Below are positions 16,112 through 24,216 of a DNA stretch of 64,000 nt, piece after piece (within the stretch, counting starts at the first letter, position 1; the number at the start of each line of letters is the position of its first letter). The translations under genes and the position numbers were made by a program. The notes under the pieces are model-generated. The model ran no database searches, had not been told where the DNA came from, and saw only the letters and a program-made list of their open reading frames with translations. The stretch is from Pseudomonas benzenivorans (lineage in GTDB: Bacteria > Pseudomonadota > Gammaproteobacteria > Pseudomonadales > Pseudomonadaceae), in assembly GCF_900100495.1 (NCBI RefSeq), contig NZ_FNCT01000012.1, forward strand, positions 62,001 through 126,000, given 5' to 3'.

Positions 16112-17251
16112 CTAGCGGCGGGCGATCGCCAGCAGGGCCGGGCGGTAGCGCCGCAGCAGGAGCCACAGGGTCGCGGCATAGAGCGCGATCACCACCAGCC
16201 CCACCCATTGGATCTCGAACGGGGTGAAGCGGAACAGCAGCACCAGGGTCGCCAGGATGACGACATTCAAGGCGATGAACCGCGGCCGGCCGAGTTTCGC
16301 GACGCTGATGCCGAGGTTGTCGGTGTACAGGCGCACCAGGGAGTCGACCGAGTTGATCACGAAGATGACGCCCACCGTGAGCATCGCCAGCTTCCAGAAC
16401 TGGCTGATCGCGATGCCCTGGTCGAAGTAGAAATACAGCACGGCAAACCACACCGCCAAGGGGATGGACGGAATGACCAGCAGCGCCAGCAGCAGCTGAT
16501 AGGTCTTCAGGCCGCCGACGAAGCGCGAGACGAACTGCCCGATCATCACGCTCCAGGCGAACCACCAGAACAGGTAGAAGGCGTGGTAGTCGCTCAGCGG
16601 CAGCACGAACGCCGGCAGCTGGGCGAAGTAGCCGGAGCCGATCGCCATTGCCGCGTCGGCAAAATAGCCGCCGTCGACATCCGCGTCCCACCACATGCCC
16701 AGGATCAGCGCGAAGAACAGCCAGGTCGAGGCGATGCTGAGGACCTTCAGGTATCTGATGTCGGTGCTCGAATAGACCGCGGCCAGCACGATCCCCAGGA
16801 CCACCAGATAGGCCCAGGCGTCGCCGAGTTCCGGGGCATACCAGGCGATGTTCACCAGGAACAGGTAGGCAGTGAAGGCGCAGGTCGAGACGATCACCAG
16901 GTTGTTGACGATCTTCACCGGGCGCAGTTCGAAGAGCTTGACCCTGGGCTCGATCACGCAGAAATAGAAGGTGGTGATGAAGTAGAACACCCAGATCAGG
17001 AAGCCCCAGAAGCCGAATTCGACCGCCAGGGGGTTGGAGAACTGGTAGGCCGCCTCCTTGGCGTACTGCGGGAACTCGGTCAGCGGAAAGATGATCAGGC
17101 CCATGTCCAGCCCGGAGGTGAACAGGATCGCCAGGAAGGTGAACAGGCCCACCGGCTCTGGCCCGCTGCAGCGCAGATTGCCCCAACGTACGAGTACCAA
17201 CAGGGTGGTGGCCAGCAAGACCAGGATCGCAGCTGATAAAACGATAGTCAT
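16112..17251 (-). CDS. BCCT-family transporter, short form
   Basis: A 379-residue inner-membrane protein with about ten hydrophobic segments. The stretch FYLFWWFAWSVMIGQFVSRF matches the tryptophan-rich signature of betaine/choline/carnitine (BCCT) carriers, and VFYFITTFYF and FPLTEFP-type segments also fit. Classical BCCT proteins have 500 or more residues, so this one is unusually short and its substrate is unclear. The ATG at 17251 with GGGAG is preferred to upstream in-frame ATGs that would add a hydrophilic, Arg-rich head. Confidence 0.72.
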   Translation of the reverse strand: MTIVLSAAILVLLATTLLVLVRWGNLRCSGPEPVGLFTFLAILFTSGLDMGLIIFPLTEFPQYAKEAAYQFSNPLAVEFGFWGFLIWVFYFITTFYFCVIEPRVKLFELRPVKIVNNLVIVSTCAFTAYLFLVNIAWYAPELGDAWAYLVVLGIVLAAVYSSTDIRYLKVLSIASTWLFFALILGMWWDADVDGGYFADAAMAIGSGYFAQLPAFVLPLSDYHAFYLFWWFAWSVMIGQFVSRFVGGLKTYQLLLALLVIPSIPLAVWFAVLYFYFDQGIAISQFWKLAMLTVGVIFVINSVDSLVRLYTDNLGISVAKLGRPRFIALNVVILATLVLLFRFTPFEIQWVGLVVIALYAATLWLLLRRYRPALLAIARR

Positions 17252-17567
17252 AAAGCTCCCATGCGCTCTGTTCTCCGCGCCGATTCGCTGATGCCCGAGC
17301 ATCGGTCGACTTGTGTGAGGCGTGTGCCCGGTATCGCCAGGCGGCCGCGTCATCCTGGCGGGTCGGCAGCCGCCGCGCATGCCTCAGGGCGTCTCCTGAA
17401 GTCCTATTTCCGGCCCGGATGACGGACGCGCGGCGGGCACCGGCGCGCGGCAGGCGCTGGTTGCTACGAGGTTGTTGCGGGGTGGGTGGCGCGGCCGGCC
17501 GAGGCCGGGCGTGCGCGCCGGTGCAGCGGAGGCTGGCGGCGCTGCGGGTGGCAACCGGCCGAGCGGC
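17252..17567. other. Gene-free spacer
   Basis: About 315 bases without a recognisable gene or strong hairpin between the BCCT gene and the end of the CorC-like gene, both on the minus strand. It should hold the BCCT promoter. Confidence 0.4.
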
Positions 17568-18908
17568 TCAATCCAGCTTGAGCACCTTGGCCAGGACGAT
17601 CTTCGGCCCCTTCATCTTCTTGACGATGATGCGCAGGCCATCGACTTCCAGCACTTCCTCCGCCTCGGGCATGCGCTTGAGCGTCTCGTAGACCAGGCCG
17701 GCGAGGGTTTCCGCTTCGATATGGTCGAGGTCGACGCCGAGCAGGCGTTCGACCTTGAACAGTGGGGTGTCGCCGCGCACCAGCAGCTTGCCCGGCTGGT
17801 AGGCGAGGATGCCGCGTTCGGCCTTGCGGTGTTCGTCCTGGATGTCGCCGACCAGGGCCTCGAGCACGTCCTCCATGGTCAGGTAGCCGATCACCTTGCC
17901 GTCGGCTTCCTCGACCAGGGCGAAGTGCGAGCCGCCCTGGCGGAACTGTTCCAGCAGGGTGGACAACGGCATGTGCCGGCCCACCCGTTCGATCGGGTGC
18001 ATCAGCTCGCCGAGCTTGAGCGCCGAGGGCAGCATTTCCAGCAACGACAGGTGCAGCAGCAAGTCCTTGATATGCAGCACACCGACGAATTCGCCGATGG
18101 CTTCGTCGTACACCGGGTAGCGGCTGTACTTGTGCCGGCGAAACACGCTGAACACCTCGTGCAGCGGCGCGTTCAGCGCCAGGTAGACCAGGTCCTCGCG
18201 GGAGTTGGCCCAGTCCGCCACTTCCAGCTCGCCGAGCTCCACCGCCGAGGCCAGCACGCGCATGTCCTGGTCGCTGGGGTTGCTGGCACGGCTGGAGTGG
18301 AGGATCAGCTTGAGTTCGTCGCGGCTGTAGTGGTGTTCGTGGTGCGGCCCCGGCTCGCCCTGCCCGGCGATGCGCAGGATGGCGTTGGCGCTGGCGTTGA
18401 GCAGGAAGATCGCCGGGTACATGGCCCAGTAGAACAGGTACAGCGGCGCCGCCGTCCACAGCGACAGCAGTTCCGGCTGGCGGATCGCCCAGGACTTGGG
18501 CGCCAGCTCGCCGACCACGATGTGCAGGTAGGAAATGATGAAGAAGGCGGTGAAGAAGGCGATGCCATGCAGCAGTTTCGGCGAGTCGATGCCGACGGCT
18601 TCGAGCAAGGGGCCGAGCAGGTGGGCGAAGGCCGGCTCGCCGATCCAGCCGAGGCCCAGCGAGGCCAGGGTGATGCCCAGCTGGCAGGCCGACAGGTAGG
18701 CGTCCAGCTGGTTGTGTACGGTGCGCAGGATGTGCCCGCGCCAGCCGTTCTTGGCGGCCAGGGCCTCGACCTTGGTGGCGCGCAGCCTGACGATGGCGAA
18801 CTCGGCGGCGACGAAGAAGCCGTTGAGCAGCACCAGCAGCAGGGCGAACAGGACGAGGCCGAAATCGGCGAAATAGATGGCGAGGGAACTACTCGTGGAG
18901 GGGTCCAT
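17568..18908 (-). CDS. CNNM/CorC-HlyC family membrane protein with CBS domains
   Basis: A 446-residue inner-membrane protein of the hemolysin C/CorC family, linked to magnesium or cobalt homeostasis. Order of domains: DUF21/CNNM membrane region (residues 10-200, including GFFVAAEFAIVRLRATKVEAL), two CBS domains (about 220-340, with SRYPVYDEAIGEFVGVLHIKDLL and HFALVEEADGKVIGYLTMED), then a CorC/HlyC C-terminal domain (GDTPLFKVERLLG ... LRIIVKKMKGPKIV). Length fits the family. Start at 18908 was chosen because the hydrophobic N-terminus begins there; longer frames add non-family sequence. It lies immediately downstream of phoR. Confidence 0.92.
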   Translation of the reverse strand: MDPSTSSSLAIYFADFGLVLFALLLVLLNGFFVAAEFAIVRLRATKVEALAAKNGWRGHILRTVHNQLDAYLSACQLGITLASLGLGWIGEPAFAHLLGPLLEAVGIDSPKLLHGIAFFTAFFIISYLHIVVGELAPKSWAIRQPELLSLWTAAPLYLFYWAMYPAIFLLNASANAILRIAGQGEPGPHHEHHYSRDELKLILHSSRASNPSDQDMRVLASAVELGELEVADWANSREDLVYLALNAPLHEVFSVFRRHKYSRYPVYDEAIGEFVGVLHIKDLLLHLSLLEMLPSALKLGELMHPIERVGRHMPLSTLLEQFRQGGSHFALVEEADGKVIGYLTMEDVLEALVGDIQDEHRKAERGILAYQPGKLLVRGDTPLFKVERLLGVDLDHIEAETLAGLVYETLKRMPEAEEVLEVDGLRIIVKKMKGPKIVLAKVLKLD

Positions 18909-18978
18909 ACAGGCTTCGGTTGACCAATGAGCGCTAAAGGGTGGCGGCAGCCGCGCGGTTTTGCAAGTGGGCGACCCG

Positions 18979-20304
18979 CTACTGGCCGCGCCGTGCCACT
19001 TGCTGGCTGGGGAAGTGGCAGGTGAAGGTGCTGCCCTTGCCCAGGCTGCTGACGATGTCCAGGCGCGCGCGGTGGCGCAGCAGCACATGCTTGACGATGG
19101 CCAGGCCGAGGCCGGTGCCGCCGGTGTGGCTGGCGCGGCTGGAGTCGACCCGGTAGAAGCGCTCGGTCAGGCGCGGCAGGTGCTTGGCCTCGATGCCCGG
19201 GCCGCTGTCCTGTACCGCCAGGTGCGCGCCCTGTTCGTCGCCCCACCAGCGGATGTGGATCTCGCCCTCGCTGGGGGTGTACTTGACCGCGTTGAACACC
19301 AGGTTGGAGAAGGCGCTGCGCAGCTCCGCCTCGCTGCCCTTGAGGCGCAAGTGCGGATCGGCCTCCAGGCTGATGCGGTGCATGCGTTCACCGGACAGCG
19401 CCTGGGCATCGTTCTTGATCGACAGCAGCAGCAGGTCGACCGCCACGGGCTGGTTGTCCGAGGGGTAATCGGTGGCTTCCAGTTTGGCCAGCAGGAGCAG
19501 GTCGTTGAGCAGGTTCTGCATGCGCCCGCCTTGCTGCTGCATCTGTTGCAGGGCGCGCAGCCAGCGCGGATTGATCGCTTCGACGTTGTCCAGCAGGGTT
19601 TCCAGGTAACCGGCGATCACCGTCAGCGGCGTGCGCAGTTCATGGGAGACGTTGGCGACGAAGTCCTTGCGCATCTGTTCCAGCTGGTGCAGGCGGGTGA
19701 CGTCGCGTACCAGCATCAGGTGCTCGCGGTTGCCGTACTGGGTGATATGGAATTGCAGGTGCCGGCGGTCGTTGATCGGCGAGGGCAGGTCCAGCGGCTC
19801 GAGGTGGTTGCCCTTGTCGAAGTACTCCTTGAAGCGCGGGTCGCGCACCAGGTTGCTGATCGACTGGCCGCTGTCCTGCGGGGTCTTCAGGCCGAGCAGG
19901 GTCTCCGCAGCCTGGTTCCACCACTCCAGGTTGCCCTGGCTGTCGAGCATGATCACCGCGTCTTTCAGCGCGGCGGTGGACTCCTGCACGCGGTCGATCA
20001 CCGCCTGCAGGCGGCCACGGGCCCGCTGGTTGCGCCGCTGCAGGTGGTAGATGCTGTCGAACACCTCGCCCCACAGGCCATAGCCATCCGGCGGCGGCTC
20101 GTCCGGTTGGTGTTCCTTCAGCCAGGCGTGCAGGCGCAGCAGTTGGCTGAGGGTCCAGCCGAGGTAGGCCGCCAGGCCAAGCACCAGCGCCCAGGCGTAT
20201 TCGCCGGTGAGCAGGCCGATCAGCAGGCAGGCACCAATCAACAGCAGCAGGCGGCGCACCACGGCGCCGCGCCAGTTTTGCTTCACTTGGAGTTCATCCG
20301 CCAA
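18979..20304 (-). CDS. phoR: Phosphate regulon sensor histidine kinase PhoR
   Basis: A 441-residue membrane kinase that phosphorylates PhoB when phosphate is low. Two N-terminal membrane segments (about residues 15-50), a short charged linker, a PAS domain (about 95-200), a dimerisation domain with the phospho-accepting histidine (SHELRTPL, about residue 220) and an ATPase domain (NLVFNAVKYTP, DSGPGI, GGTGLGLAIVK). The likely start is a TTG at 20304 with AGGA upstream; a GTG six codons later is the alternative. Unusually, it is separated from phoB by 222 bases holding an inverted-repeat element. Confidence 0.96.
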   Translation of the reverse strand: MADELQVKQNWRGAVVRRLLLLIGACLLIGLLTGEYAWALVLGLAAYLGWTLSQLLRLHAWLKEHQPDEPPPDGYGLWGEVFDSIYHLQRRNQRARGRLQAVIDRVQESTAALKDAVIMLDSQGNLEWWNQAAETLLGLKTPQDSGQSISNLVRDPRFKEYFDKGNHLEPLDLPSPINDRRHLQFHITQYGNREHLMLVRDVTRLHQLEQMRKDFVANVSHELRTPLTVIAGYLETLLDNVEAINPRWLRALQQMQQQGGRMQNLLNDLLLLAKLEATDYPSDNQPVAVDLLLLSIKNDAQALSGERMHRISLEADPHLRLKGSEAELRSAFSNLVFNAVKYTPSEGEIHIRWWGDEQGAHLAVQDSGPGIEAKHLPRLTERFYRVDSSRASHTGGTGLGLAIVKHVLLRHRARLDIVSSLGKGSTFTCHFPSQQVARRGQ

Positions 20305-20344
20305 TCGATCCTTTCAGTCGCCCGGGGGCAGGCGACAATCCTAA

Positions 20345-20485
20345 CAGGTCGTTGAAAAACTACTGCGCTCGGCCATGCCGCGTTGAAATCAGCCTCAGAA
20401 TGCTCATTTACAACTCCTAAACTGCGCTTCTTCGGCTGATTTCGCCTTGCCTTGCCTTCGCTCGCTACGTTTTTCAACGGACTGC
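20345..20485. repeat. MITE-like inverted-repeat element between phoB and phoR
   Basis: The element starts CAGGTCGTTGAAAAACTA and ends TACGTTTTTCAACGGACTGC, so its ends are imperfect inverted repeats. The interior shares AATGCTCATTTACAACTC and TAAACT with a second copy at 61425-61587. It fills the gap between the end of phoB and the start of phoR, so it is part of the phoBR transcript or separates the two genes. Confidence 0.8.
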
Positions 20486-20526
20486 AAGCCCACGCCGTCA
20501 GCGGGCGGGCATGCGGCAAACGGCCA

Positions 20527-21216
20527 CTAGCTCTTGGTGGAGAAACGGTAGCCGGTGCCGCGCACGGTCTGCACCAGGTTCTCGTAGACCTCGCCGAGCG
20601 CCTTGCGCAGGCGGCGGATGTGCACGTCGACGGTGCGCTCCTCGACATACACGTTGCCGCCCCAGACCTGATCGAGCAGCTGGCCGCGGGTGTACGCCCT
20701 TTCTTGATGGGTCATAAAGAACTGCAGCAGGCGGTATTCGGTGGGGCCCATCTCCGCCGGCTTGCCGTCGATGGTGACGCGGTGACTGAGCGGGTCGAGC
20801 AGCAGGCCGCCGACCTCGATCGGCCCCTCGCTGTCGCTCGGCCCGGCGCGGCGCAGCACGGCCTTGAGACGGGCAACCAGCTCGCGCGGGGAGAACGGCT
20901 TGGTGATGTAGTCGTCGGCACCGACCTCCAGGCCCTGGATCTTGTTGTCCTCTTCGCCCTTGGCGGTGAGCATGATGATCGGGATGTCGCCGGTCAGCTC
21001 GTCGCGCTTGAGGCGGCGCGCCAGCTCGATGCCGCTGGTGCCGGGGAGCATCCAGTCGAGCAGGATCAGGTCGGGCTTGCGGTCGACGATGATGGCATGG
21101 GCCTGCTGGGTATTTTCCGCTTCCAGGCACTCGTAGCCGGCCATTTCCAGGGCCACCGCGATCATCTCGCGGATCGGTGCTTCGTCGTCGACGATCAGGA
21201 TGTTCTTGCCAACCAT
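20527..21216 (-). CDS. phoB: Phosphate regulon response regulator PhoB
   Basis: A 229-residue OmpR-type regulator that activates pstS, pstC and its own promoter at Pho boxes. Receiver domain at residues 1-120 with the acidic pair at 10-11, phosphoacceptor in LILLDWMLPG (about residue 54) and KPFSPREL. The winged-helix DNA-binding domain (about 130-229) contains RAYTRGQLLDQVWGGNVYVE and RTVDVHIRRLRKAL. Length equals E. coli PhoB. A Pho box lies about 50 bases upstream, so it is autoregulated. Confidence 0.98.
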   Translation of the reverse strand: MVGKNILIVDDEAPIREMIAVALEMAGYECLEAENTQQAHAIIVDRKPDLILLDWMLPGTSGIELARRLKRDELTGDIPIIMLTAKGEEDNKIQGLEVGADDYITKPFSPRELVARLKAVLRRAGPSDSEGPIEVGGLLLDPLSHRVTIDGKPAEMGPTEYRLLQFFMTHQERAYTRGQLLDQVWGGNVYVEERTVDVHIRRLRKALGEVYENLVQTVRGTGYRFSTKS

Positions 21217-21268
21217 GGGTCAAGTCTCGGCTCGTTTAGCTGTCGAGTGCGCATTAGATAACGGAATT

Positions 21269-21286
21269 ATTGCAGCGATATGACAA
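21269..21286 (-). promoter_or_regulatory. Pho box upstream of phoB
   Basis: On the minus strand TTGTCATATCGCTGCAAT has half-sites TTGTCAT and CTGCAAT with a four-base spacer. A further in-phase CCGTTAT follows. This supports positive autoregulation of phoB. Confidence 0.75.
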
Positions 21287-21305
21287 CTGGAGGCAGCCGC
21301 GAATG

Positions 21306-21370
21306 TGTAGGGCGGGTGCAACCCGCCAATAGGCAAGGTGCCGGATGGTGGCGGGTTGCACCTGTCCTAC
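21306..21370. repeat. REP-like palindrome overlapping the ubiA stop codon
   Basis: GTAGGGCGGGTGCAACCCGCC and GGCGGGTTGCACCTGTCCTAC form an inverted repeat around a short centre. The right arm includes the last bases of ubiA; its stop codon TAG is read from the CTA at 21367-21369, so the palindrome lies at the very end of the ubiA message. Confidence 0.75.
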
Positions 21371-22260
21371 GTACGCAGGGCGTAATCCAGCACCAGGCCG
21401 ATAAAGATCGCCAGGCCGGCCCAGTGGTTGTGCAGGAAGGCATTGAAGCAGGCCATCGGCTTGCGGTTGCGGGTCTTCTGGTATTCCCAGGCGAAGCAGC
21501 CGGCGGCGACCAGCAGGCCGAGGTGGAAATACACGCCCAGCTCGAAGCGCGCCCCGGCCAGCAGCAGGCAGACCAGCGCCAGGCCCTGCAGGGTGGCGAT
21601 GATCAGGCGGTCGGCGTCGCCGAACAGGATGGCGGTGGACTTGACCCCGATCTTCAGATCGTCGTCGCGGTCGGCCATGGCGTAGTAGGTGTCGTAAGCC
21701 ACCGTCCACAGCAGGTTGGCGATGTACAGCAGCCAGGCCTCCGGCGGCACGCTGCCGGTCTCGGCGGTGAAGGCCATCGGCATGCCCCAGGAGAACGCCG
21801 CGCCGAGCACCACCTGCGGGTAGAAGGTGTAGCGCTTCATGAACGGGTAAGTAGCGGCCAGGGCCAGGCCGCCGAACGACAGCCAGATGGTGGCGGCGTT
21901 GGTCAGCAGCACCAGTACGAAACTCGCCGCCACCAGCAGGCAGAACAGCAGCAGCGCCTCGCGCGGCTGGACCTTGCCGCTGGCCAGCGGCCGCGCCTGG
22001 GTGCGTTTGACGTGGCCGTCGAAGTCGCGGTCGGCGTAGTCGTTGATCACGCAGCCGGCGGCGCGCATCAGGATCACCCCGGCGACGAAGATGAACAGGT
22101 TCTTCGCGCTCGGCACGCCGTCGGCCGCCACCCACAGCGCCCACAGCGTCGGCCACAGCAGCAGGTAGATGCCGATCGGCTTGTCCAGGCGCATCAGCTG
22201 GATGAAGTCCCAGGCACGCGGGTGCATTCGGTCGCAGGATTTGAGCAGGCGGGTGTACAT
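21367..22260 (-). CDS. ubiA: 4-hydroxybenzoate octaprenyltransferase UbiA
   Basis: A 297-residue integral membrane enzyme that attaches the polyprenyl tail to 4-hydroxybenzoate in ubiquinone synthesis. About eight to nine membrane helices. The two aspartate-rich motifs that bind Mg-diphosphate are present: NDYADRDFDGHVKRT (about residues 72-86) and DRDDDLKIG (about 196-204). Length matches the family (about 290). It lies downstream of ubiC on the same strand, with a 140-base gap that holds a REP palindrome. Confidence 0.97.
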   Translation of the reverse strand: MYTRLLKSCDRMHPRAWDFIQLMRLDKPIGIYLLLWPTLWALWVAADGVPSAKNLFIFVAGVILMRAAGCVINDYADRDFDGHVKRTQARPLASGKVQPREALLLFCLLVAASFVLVLLTNAATIWLSFGGLALAATYPFMKRYTFYPQVVLGAAFSWGMPMAFTAETGSVPPEAWLLYIANLLWTVAYDTYYAMADRDDDLKIGVKSTAILFGDADRLIIATLQGLALVCLLLAGARFELGVYFHLGLLVAAGCFAWEYQKTRNRKPMACFNAFLHNHWAGLAIFIGLVLDYALRT

Positions 22261-22330
22261 CGGGCGCGTCTCCGTGCAGGTTGCCGCGGATTATACGGGG
22301 GAACGTGGCCGTGGATGGCAATGGGGAATG

Positions 22331-22392
22331 GTGGGAGGCGCTTCAGCGGCGACGGTCGCGGCTGAAGCGGAACGCCGTCCGGCCCCTCCCAC
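22331..22392. repeat. REP-like palindrome between ubiC and ubiA
   Basis: GTGGGAGGCGCTTCAGC and CGCGGCTGAAGCG ... CCCCTCCCAC give nested complementary arms. It belongs with the GTGGGAGGGGCTTTAGC palindromes at 30861 and 36584. Its place inside ubiCA may reduce ubiA expression or stabilise ubiC mRNA. Confidence 0.65.
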
Positions 22393-22400
22393 CAGGCGGA

Positions 22401-22952
22401 TTAGATCTCTATCCCGGCCGCCGGCCAGAACGCCGGCAGGAACACCTCGGCCACCAGCACCCCGAGGGCGCCGCGGTTGAAGCAGGAGCGACGCGCCCAC
22501 AGGCGTTCGGCGCGCACCTCGGCGGGCAGCCAGGCCGCGGGATAACGGCAGGCCTGCAGGGCGCCGCGGTCGAAGGCGCGGTCGCTGAACAGCAGCTCGC
22601 CGAGCGAACGGCTGCCGAGCTGCTCCAGCGCCAGGCCGGAACCTTCCAGGGCGCTGCGCGCCGCCACGCTGCGGGCGAACACCCAGGGCTGGCCATGGCC
22701 GCGCAGGAACACCTCGCGTACCCAGCCCTGGCTGCCGTCAGTCACCCCGAGGGCCGCGCATTCGTCGCTGCGCAGGCGCTGCCAGCCCTCGAGCAGCGGG
22801 GTGACGCTGAAGCCATGGTCGGACAGCGCGGTGAGGCGGCGGGTCAGCGAGTCTTCGTTGAACAGCCACTCGCGCACCGCGGCGGCGGGCAGCGGGTGCA
22901 ACTGGCCGGCGGTCAGCCAGCGGGGCGGATGGGCGAGGGCGGCGTGGGGCAC
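22401..22952 (-). CDS. ubiC: Chorismate lyase UbiC
   Basis: A 183-residue cytoplasmic enzyme that cleaves chorismate into 4-hydroxybenzoate and pyruvate, the first committed step of ubiquinone synthesis. Family features include the WLFNEDSLTRRL segment, VREVFLRGHGQPWVFARSV with the active-site arginine, and the SLGELLF motif. Length is near the usual 165-185. It is upstream of ubiA, which uses its product. Confidence 0.95.
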   Translation of the reverse strand: MPHAALAHPPRWLTAGQLHPLPAAAVREWLFNEDSLTRRLTALSDHGFSVTPLLEGWQRLRSDECAALGVTDGSQGWVREVFLRGHGQPWVFARSVAARSALEGSGLALEQLGSRSLGELLFSDRAFDRGALQACRYPAAWLPAEVRAERLWARRSCFNRGALGVLVAEVFLPAFWPAAGIEI

Positions 22953-23008
22953 GGTACGGATTCACCACGGATTGGAAGCGCGCGAGTCTAGCACGGAGCT
23001 TCGCGGGC

Positions 23009-23174
23009 GTAGGGTGGGGTAGCGGCGCGTAATGCAACTCCTGCCAACGGCCGCGGAGTTGATGCGCCGCGTAACCCACCATGCGGAGTCTATGACGGGC
23101 ACCTGTGGTGGGTTACGGCGCGCCGGAGTCGGTGCCCGACGGCAGTCCAGCTTGACGCGCCTAACCCACCCTAC
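23009..23174. repeat. REP-like composite palindrome between ubiC and glcC
   Basis: It opens GTAGGGTGGGGTAGCGGCGC and closes GCGCCTAACCCACCCTAC, with internal GGTTACG/CGTAACC blocks. The arms are nearly complementary over the outer 20 bases. A related sequence with GTAGGCTGGGTTGGCGGCG lies at 51293-51456. It fills the gap between the ubiC promoter region and the end of glcC. Confidence 0.65.
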
Positions 23175-23184
23175 GCCCTGTCGA

Positions 23185-23958
23185 TTACGACCAGCCTTCC
23201 AGGCGCATGGTCGCGCGTACCAGGCGCTGTTCCTCCTGTTCGATCTCCTTGAGGTTGTCGCGGATGCTGTGGATATGTTCGCGGGCGGCGCGCTGCGCCT
23301 GTTCCGGCAGGCGTTCGAGCACCGCGTGATAGAGGCGCGCGTGCTGGCGGTCGATCTGGCGTTTCTGCAGGGGCCGGTGGTAGAGGTTGTTGACCGAGGC
23401 GAACACCGTGCTGAGCATCAGGTCGGTCAACGATTGCAGGGTGTGCAGCAGCACCGGGTTGTGCGAGGCCTCGCAGATCGCCAGGTGGAAGGCGTGGTCC
23501 AGGCGCGCGTGTTCGCGTGGCTCGAAGCCCTCCGGCTGGGCATGGGCGGCGAGCATTTCCTCATAGCGCCGGGTCAGCAGGACGAAGTCGGCGTCGGTGC
23601 CGCGCAAGGCGGCCAGGCGCGCCGACTCGGCCTCCAGCAGGGCGCGCACCTCGAGCAGGTCGTAGAGGGTGCGCGGCTGCGAGCTGAACAGGTGCATCAG
23701 CGGACTGGCGTCGCGCGCCCCGCTAAGGCTGGCGACCCGCGAGTCGCGGCCCTGGGCGGTGTCGATGATGCCGCGGCCGCGCAGCACCTTGAGCCCTTCG
23801 CGCAGCGCAGAACGGGAGATGCCCAGCTTCTCGCACAGGCGGCGTTCCGAGGGCAGCGCCTGGCCGGCCTTGAGCACGCCGTCGACGATCAGCCGCTCGA
23901 TGCGTTCGGCCACCACGTCGCAGACCTGGCGGCGCACTTCGGGTTTGTCGTAGGGCAT
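23185..23958 (-). CDS. glcC: GntR-family regulator GlcC of glycolate utilisation
   Basis: A 257-residue FadR-type regulator divergent from glcDEFGB. Residues about 8-75 form the winged helix (ALPSERRLCEKLGISRSALREGLKVLRGRG). Residues 90-240 form the all-helical FCD ligand domain with likely metal ligands in LDHAFHLAICEASHNPVL, RQHARLYHAV and REHIHSI. It is expected to bind glycolate and switch on the glc genes. Three TNGTNNNACNA sites lie in the shared intergenic region. The open frame runs on upstream, but the ATG at 23958 begins the conserved protein. Confidence 0.93.
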   Translation of the reverse strand: MPYDKPEVRRQVCDVVAERIERLIVDGVLKAGQALPSERRLCEKLGISRSALREGLKVLRGRGIIDTAQGRDSRVASLSGARDASPLMHLFSSQPRTLYDLLEVRALLEAESARLAALRGTDADFVLLTRRYEEMLAAHAQPEGFEPREHARLDHAFHLAICEASHNPVLLHTLQSLTDLMLSTVFASVNNLYHRPLQKRQIDRQHARLYHAVLERLPEQAQRAAREHIHSIRDNLKEIEQEEQRLVRATMRLEGWS

Positions 23959-23973
23959 CCCTAGGCCTCGCAC

Positions 23974-23990
23974 GACTGGTAGGACCAGTC
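23974..23990. promoter_or_regulatory. GlcC operator candidate 1
   Basis: GACTGGTAGGACCAGTC is an exact palindrome around its central base (GACTGGTA/G/GACCAGTC differs only at the flanks of the centre) and contains TGGTAGGACCA, a match to the FadR-family consensus TNGTNNNACNA. It lies 16 bases before the glcC ATG, where binding could repress glcC. Confidence 0.7.
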
Positions 23991-23999
23991 GAAAATGGA

Positions 24000-24010
24000 T
24001 TGTCGTACGA
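24000..24010. promoter_or_regulatory. GlcC operator candidate 2 (weaker)
   Basis: TTGTCGTACGA matches TNGTNNNACNA, centred 23 bases, about two helical turns, from candidate 1. Its outer flanks are less symmetrical than in the other two sites. Confidence 0.5.
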
Positions 24011-24083
24011 TCGCCACTATAGGCGAGCAGCTCAGGCAGCGTAAGGATTTTGGCGACGATCGGCGCTTTGGGCGGCGAAAAAA

Positions 24084-24098
24084 ACTGGTCGTACCAGT
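24084..24098. promoter_or_regulatory. GlcC operator candidate 3
   Basis: ACTGGTCGTACCAGT is a palindrome containing TGGTCGTACCA, the same TGGT/ACCA arms as candidate 1. It lies about 120 bases before the glcD ATG, a suitable place for activation of the glc operon. Confidence 0.7.
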
Positions 24099-24187
24099 GT
24101 ATCCGGCGATGGACGCCGGTTTCCCCGGGGACTAAAGATGTGCCACACAGCAAGCGGCCCGGGGTACTTGCCACTCGCGTCGCACAG

Positions 24188-24195
24188 AACAACAA
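24188..24195 (+). promoter_or_regulatory. Putative Hfq/Crc (CA) motif in the glcD leader
   Basis: AACAACAA (within GAACAACAACGCC) is a perfect AANAANAA match 21 bases before the glcD ATG. glcD has no strong ribosome binding site of its own. Catabolite control of glycolate use by Crc is plausible but inferred. Confidence 0.4.
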
Positions 24196-24216
24196 CGCCA
24201 CCTGCATGAGCCTGCC

